Source of the DNA: Kosakonia quasisacchari
GTDB taxonomy: Bacteria > Pseudomonadota > Gammaproteobacteria > Enterobacterales > Enterobacteriaceae
Assembly: GCF_004331415.1 (NCBI RefSeq)
Contig: NZ_SJOP01000005.1
Location: forward strand, 175,518-239,517
DNA length: 64,000 nt
Direction of reading: 5' to 3'
Shown: positions 60,826 through 64,000 of the stretch, in pieces
Layout: each line of letters opens with the position of its first letter
Position numbering within the stretch: the stretch's first letter is position 1
Program-made: the position numbers and the translations under genes
Notes under the pieces: generated by a model
Databases searched by the model: none
Told to the model about the DNA's origin: nothing
Seen by the model: only the letters and a program-made list of their open reading frames with translations

Positions 60826-61358
60826 AAAACCTCCGCTTCCATTTGCGCGTTCTATCAATCTTATTTATAAGTATTTACTCAGTTAATACTCATATTACGT
60901 AAGGTAGCAACACCCTTTTGATGCAGCCACCATAAAATTGGCACAATTTATGAATGGCAATAAATATAATGTACTGAATTATAATATCCACGAGTAACGT
61001 GTCAACATTGCACAATGCGCATTAAAACATCCGATACATTATTAATAATAAAATAAGAAATTTAAAATAGTCGACACATATAGAGATAAGGGAAAAGTAA
61101 TCATCTTAAATAAGATATAAGATCTTATTAACGCTAACTTCATCATTATTCTCAGCTAAGCGGAAAAAAATCTGCTGTTTCTTTTCCGTTATTACTTCAT
61201 TCTTAACATGCGATAAGATCTCCTTTTGACCACGAACAAGCGTGATTGAATGCACAATTCTTGATCTTTCTTAGCGCCATCCAACCCTTGTCCTGTGCTA
61301 AAAATAGGCTTTCCGCTCCACCCTTCGTGAGCGTTGGTGCAACAATACCAGGGTAATC
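60826..61358. other. AT-rich region upstream of yjjQ and yjjP
   Basis: About 530 bp of visibly AT-rich DNA with many A/T tracts and TATA steps and no supported gene. This is the layout expected of an H-NS-bound, LeuO-relieved control region for yjjQ-bglJ; it also contains the yjjP promoter. Confidence 0.6.
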
Positions 61359-62135
61359 ATGCAAACAGACCAGTCATCACAGCGGGCCATTACGCGGCTG
61401 TGCATTCAGTGCGGCCTTTTTTTGTTACAGCACGGCGCAGAGAGCGCGCTGGTTGAGGAGCTTTCAACGCGTCTGGGACTGGCGCTGGGCATGGACAGTG
61501 TTGAAAGCTTGATTTCTTCCAATGCCATTGTCCTTACCACGATTAAAGACGGAAAGTGCCTGACATCGACCCGCAAAAATAGCGATCACGGCATCAATAT
61601 GCACGTGGTGACGGAAGTCCAGCATATTGTCATCCTCGCTGAGCATAAGTTATTGGATTCTAAAGACGTCGAGAAGCGCTTCGCTCAAGTCAAACCCTTA
61701 CGTTACCCGCGCTGGCTGGTCACGTTGATGGTGGGTCTCTCTTGCGCCTGTTTTTGCAAGCTCAATAATGGCGGCTGGGATGGTGCTTTTATTACTTTTT
61801 GCGCCAGTAGTGTCGCGATGTACGTCCGCCTGGTTCTGGCGGGTCAACACTTACATCCACAAATCAACTTTTGTATCACCGCCTTTGTCGCCACCACGGT
61901 TTCCGGCTTAATGCTGACGCTACCCGCTTTTCTGCAATCATCAACCGTTGCCATGGCCGCCAGCGTTTTGCTTTTAGTACCGGGTTTTCCGTTGATTAAT
62001 TCGGTTGCCGATATGTTTAAAGGACATATCAATACGGGGCTTGCGCGTTGGGCTATCGCCAGCTTATTAACGCTTGCTACCTGTATCGGTGTGGTAATGG
62101 CAATGACATTGTGGGGGTTACGCGGATGGGTGTGA
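61359..62135 (+). CDS. yjjP: Export protein subunit YjjP (ThrE N-terminal domain type)
   Basis: A 258-residue protein: soluble N-terminus about 1-110 ([20 protein letters not shown]) and five membrane segments with [18 protein letters not shown]. YjjP and YjjB together form a split ThrE-type exporter, reported in E. coli to export succinate. AGGGTAA is the ribosome binding site. It overlaps yjjB by 10 bp. Confidence 0.93.
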   Translation: MQTDQSSQRAITRLCIQCGLFLLQHGAESALVEELSTRLGLALGMDSVESLISSNAIVLTTIKDGKCLTSTRKNSDHGINMHVVTEVQHIVILAEHKLLDSKDVEKRFAQVKPLRYPRWLVTLMVGLSCACFCKLNNGGWDGAFITFCASSVAMYVRLVLAGQHLHPQINFCITAFVATTVSGLMLTLPAFLQSSTVAMAASVLLLVPGFPLINSVADMFKGHINTGLARWAIASLLTLATCIGVVMAMTLWGLRGWV

Positions 62136-62599
62136 TTTTGTTCATCCTGGCACTGGCGCAGGATATGTTACTGGCGGCCATCCCTGCCGTTGGCTTTGCC
62201 ATGGTATTTAACGTCCCGCACCGCGCTCTGCCCTGGTGCGCACTGCTTGGCGCAATTGGTCATGGTTCGCGCTTCGCCATGGTGCAGTGGGGATTCAATA
62301 TCGAATGGTCGACCTTTGCCGCCTCAATGCTGGTCGGCTCAATTGGTATTCACTGGTCACGCTGGTACCTGGCGCACCCGAAAGTCTTTACCGTGGCGGC
62401 GGTGATCCCTATGTTTCCGGGGATTTCTGCCTATACCGCGATGATTTCGGCGGTCAAGATCGGCCATTTTGGCTACAGCGAAGAGCTGATGATTTTGCTG
62501 TTAACGAATTTCCTGAAAGCATCGTCGATTGTCGGCGCACTCTCTATCGGCCTGTCGATTCCTGGGCTGTGGATTTACCGCAAACGCCCCCGCGTATAA
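62126..62599 (+). CDS. yjjB: Export protein subunit YjjB (ThrE C-terminal domain type)
   Basis: A 157-residue membrane protein, the E. coli length, starting [20 protein letters not shown], with the motif [19 protein letters not shown]. The start inside the end of yjjP implies translational coupling and a two-subunit exporter. In E. coli dnaT follows; here a 347 bp gap and ohrR follow instead. Confidence 0.94.
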   Translation: MGVILFILALAQDMLLAAIPAVGFAMVFNVPHRALPWCALLGAIGHGSRFAMVQWGFNIEWSTFAASMLVGSIGIHWSRWYLAHPKVFTVAAVIPMFPGISAYTAMISAVKIGHFGYSEELMILLLTNFLKASSIVGALSIGLSIPGLWIYRKRPRV

Positions 62600-62946
62600 G
62601 GTTAGTTTTCTGCCGTCACAGTCATCATCCACCAGTAATGAAGGTGGAATTCCGTGGCGGCAAATTTTGACGCAGAGAGACTTATTGCTATTACGAAACG
62701 CGTAGCATAATCCCTTGATATCTCTTTAAATTTCCAAAAAAGCGCGATTCATCAAACATGCAGTGAGTAATGTTCATTTTTACTAGATCGGCAACATGAA
62801 GACCTTCCCCATCTTTTTGCAAAAACCCCGTTTCCGCTTGCGAAGCACCAATACAATGCTGAAACGGCAGGCACGTTCTCATGCATTATAACTGCTCGCA
62901 TAAAAATAACTTGCAATAAAATCGCACACTATCTATATTCAATCGC
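62600..62946. other. Intergenic region yjjB / ohrR
   Basis: This 347 bp gap starts with a nested hairpin just after yjjB (GCCGTCAC with GTGGCGGC at about 62612-62662, inside it CCACC with GGTGG). On the minus strand a 63-codon ORF (62691-62882) has a TATAAT two bases before its ATG but no ribosome binding site. The ohrR promoter must lie at its right end. Nothing is assigned with confidence. Confidence 0.45.
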
Positions 62947-63402
62947 ATGAAGAAAACATCGACTCCAACCGCGAATGCGCAGCTCGCGTTAGATAACCAG
63001 TTTTGTTTTGCACTGTACTCAACAAACCTGGCGCTGCATAAGCTCTACCGGCAGTTACTGGCACCGATGAATCTGACCTACCCGCAATATCTGGTGATGC
63101 TGGTGCTGTGGGAGAAAGATGACATTACCGTGTCAGAAATCGGCGAGCGCCTGTTTCTCGACTCCGCCACGCTGACGCCGCTGCTGAAGCGTCTGGAAAG
63201 CGCCGGGCTGATTCGTCGCCAACGTTCGCGCCAGGATGAACGCCAGGTAGTGATCACCTTAAGCGAAAGCGGGCGTGACCTGCAGCAGCAAGCGACGTCG
63301 ATTCCGGAAGCAATCGGCTGTGCAATGGCTTGTGATAGCGCAACGCTTGCCGATATCAAGCAGCAACTGGAACGGCTTCGCCAACAGTTTCAACGGGCAT
63401 AA
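62947..63402 (+). CDS. ohrR: Organic peroxide sensor OhrR (MarR family)
   Basis: A 151-residue winged-helix repressor. The reactive cysteine is Cys20 in [17 protein letters not shown], as in OhrR proteins, where oxidation releases DNA. The HTH and wing are [20 protein letters not shown] and [13 protein letters not shown]. It precedes ohr by 83 bp on the same strand, so it most likely represses ohr and itself. Not found here in E. coli. Confidence 0.94.
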   Translation: MKKTSTPTANAQLALDNQFCFALYSTNLALHKLYRQLLAPMNLTYPQYLVMLVLWEKDDITVSEIGERLFLDSATLTPLLKRLESAGLIRRQRSRQDERQVVITLSESGRDLQQQATSIPEAIGCAMACDSATLADIKQQLERLRQQFQRA

Positions 63403-63403
63403 G

Positions 63404-63420
63404 CTCCCTTTACAGGGAGT
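63404..63420 (+). terminator. Hairpin after ohrR
   Basis: CTCCCT-TTAC-AGGGAG followed by TTTATTT, directly after the ohrR stop. It may attenuate readthrough into ohr. Confidence 0.45.
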
Positions 63421-63443
63421 TTATTTCCAGCAACAACATAGCG

Positions 63444-63459
63444 CACTATTTTATAGCAA
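63444..63459 (+). promoter_or_regulatory. Candidate OhrR operator before ohr
   Basis: CACTATTTTATAGCAA contains the inverted repeat CTAT-TTT-ATAG and resembles CACTATCTATATTCAA before ohrR (62927-62942). A shared site would suit co-regulation by OhrR; binding is inferred only. Confidence 0.4.
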
Positions 63460-63485
63460 ACACTCTAGATAATAAGGAACCTGTC

Positions 63486-63914
63486 ATGTCTTTAGAAAAA
63501 GTTGTTTACACTGCAAAAGCCAAAGCAACCGGAGGCCGTGATGGCCGCGCAACCTCTTCCGACGGCGTACTGGATGTCAAACTGGGCGTACCGAAAGAGA
63601 TGGGTGGCGCTGGCGGCGAAGTGACTAACCCGGAACAGTTGTTTGCTGCGGGCTACTCCGCCTGCTTCCTTGGCGCGATGAAATTTGTCGCCGGTCGCGA
63701 CAAAATCAGCATGCCGAAAGAGGCCTTTATTGAAGGTGAAGTCGGTATCGGACCTTTGCCAACCGGTTTTGGTATCGAAGCCAAACTGAATATCCACCTG
63801 CCGGGGATGGACGCCGCTGAAGCCAAAAAACTGGTCGATGCTGCGCATATTGTTTGCCCTTATTCCAACGCCACGCGCGGCAACATCGACGTTACGCTGA
63901 ATATCATTGCGTAA
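63486..63914 (+). CDS. ohr: Organic hydroperoxide resistance protein Ohr
   Basis: Thiol peroxidase of the OsmC/Ohr family, 142 residues, that reduces fatty-acid and other organic hydroperoxides using lipoylated proteins. The two catalytic cysteines are in GYSACFLGAMKFV and AHIVCPYSNATRGN, and the N-terminus MSLEKVVYTAKAKATGGRDG is typical. It is downstream of ohrR and ends at a terminator. Confidence 0.97.
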   Translation: MSLEKVVYTAKAKATGGRDGRATSSDGVLDVKLGVPKEMGGAGGEVTNPEQLFAAGYSACFLGAMKFVAGRDKISMPKEAFIEGEVGIGPLPTGFGIEAKLNIHLPGMDAAEAKKLVDAAHIVCPYSNATRGNIDVTLNIIA

Positions 63915-63947
63915 GGCAAAATAAGCCAACATGTTGAAAAAAAATAT

Positions 63948-63971
63948 CCTCCGGCATAGCCGGAGGTTTTT
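63948..63971 (+). terminator. ohr terminator
   Basis: CCTCCGG / CCGGAGG stem followed by five T, about 35 nt after the ohr stop; an A-run on its left may allow use from the other side. Confidence 0.88.
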
Positions 63972-64000
63972 CAGATGCGCCTGTAAGGCTCTGTTACCAG

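Overview
The window is chromosomal DNA of an Enterobacteriaceae close to Escherichia, Enterobacter and Kosakonia. Nearly every protein is recognisable as an orthologue of the E. coli K-12 segment spanning about minute 99 across the origin of the map to minute 0.5, written here in reverse. Many lengths match exactly after start-site correction (for example Mog 195, LasT 228, YaaJ 476, DeoA 440, YjjI 516, YjjW 287, FhuF 262, YjjB 157 residues). I see no prophage, insertion sequence, CRISPR array or plasmid gene. The organism assignment rests on gene order and protein similarity recalled from memory, not on a search.

Layout. 1-9.1 kb: ileS (cut by the window edge), ribF, rpsT, nhaR-nhaA, dnaJ-dnaK with heat-shock promoters. 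9.1-15.4 kb: satP, an MHS-type MFS transporter, mog, talB, yaaJ, yaaA. 15.4-21.2 kb: the threonine operon thrLABC with its attenuator, then lasT. 21.2-26.7 kb: yjjY, arcA and the creABCD system. 26.8-33.2 kb: rob, gpmB, yjjX, trpR, slt, ettA. 33.2-34.0 kb: an AT-rich stretch with an unassigned LuxR-type regulator. 34.0-39.5 kb: nadR-radA-serB, ytjB, lplA. 39.7-46.7 kb: deoCABD, divergent from the glycyl-radical pair yjjI-yjjW. 46.6-54.3 kb: yjjV, yjjU, ytjA, osmY, prfC, yjjG, rimI, holD, rsmC. 54.4-54.8 kb: three tandem tRNA-Leu(CAG) genes. 54.8-64.0 kb is the most variable part: a DUF1435-like membrane protein, a diguanylate cyclase, fhuF, an orphan cellobiose-family PTS EIIC, a YbaK-domain protein, bglJ-yjjQ, yjjP-yjjB and ohrR-ohr.

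Functional links. The deo genes break down deoxynucleosides and show three DeoR operators, two of them inside yjjI, at spacings of 600 and 279 bp. Two genes near the tRNA array (the DUF1435-like gene and fhuF) each have a Fur box at their promoter, so this part is probably iron-responsive. CreC-CreB would switch on creD through a cre tag lying in the end of creC. ArcA has an FNR site far upstream. YjjQ and BglJ are RcsB-partner-type regulators preceded by about 500 bp of AT-rich DNA, as expected of an H-NS-silenced locus.

I did not find a clearly new multi-gene system. The best leads are the unassigned LuxR-type gene at 33.5 kb, the orphan PTS EIIC with tandem operator-like palindromes and a small cysteine-rich upstream ORF, the Fur-controlled promoter of the DUF1435-like gene, two tiny overlapping ORFs between osmY and prfC, and the glycyl-radical enzyme pair YjjI-YjjW, whose substrate is unknown to me.
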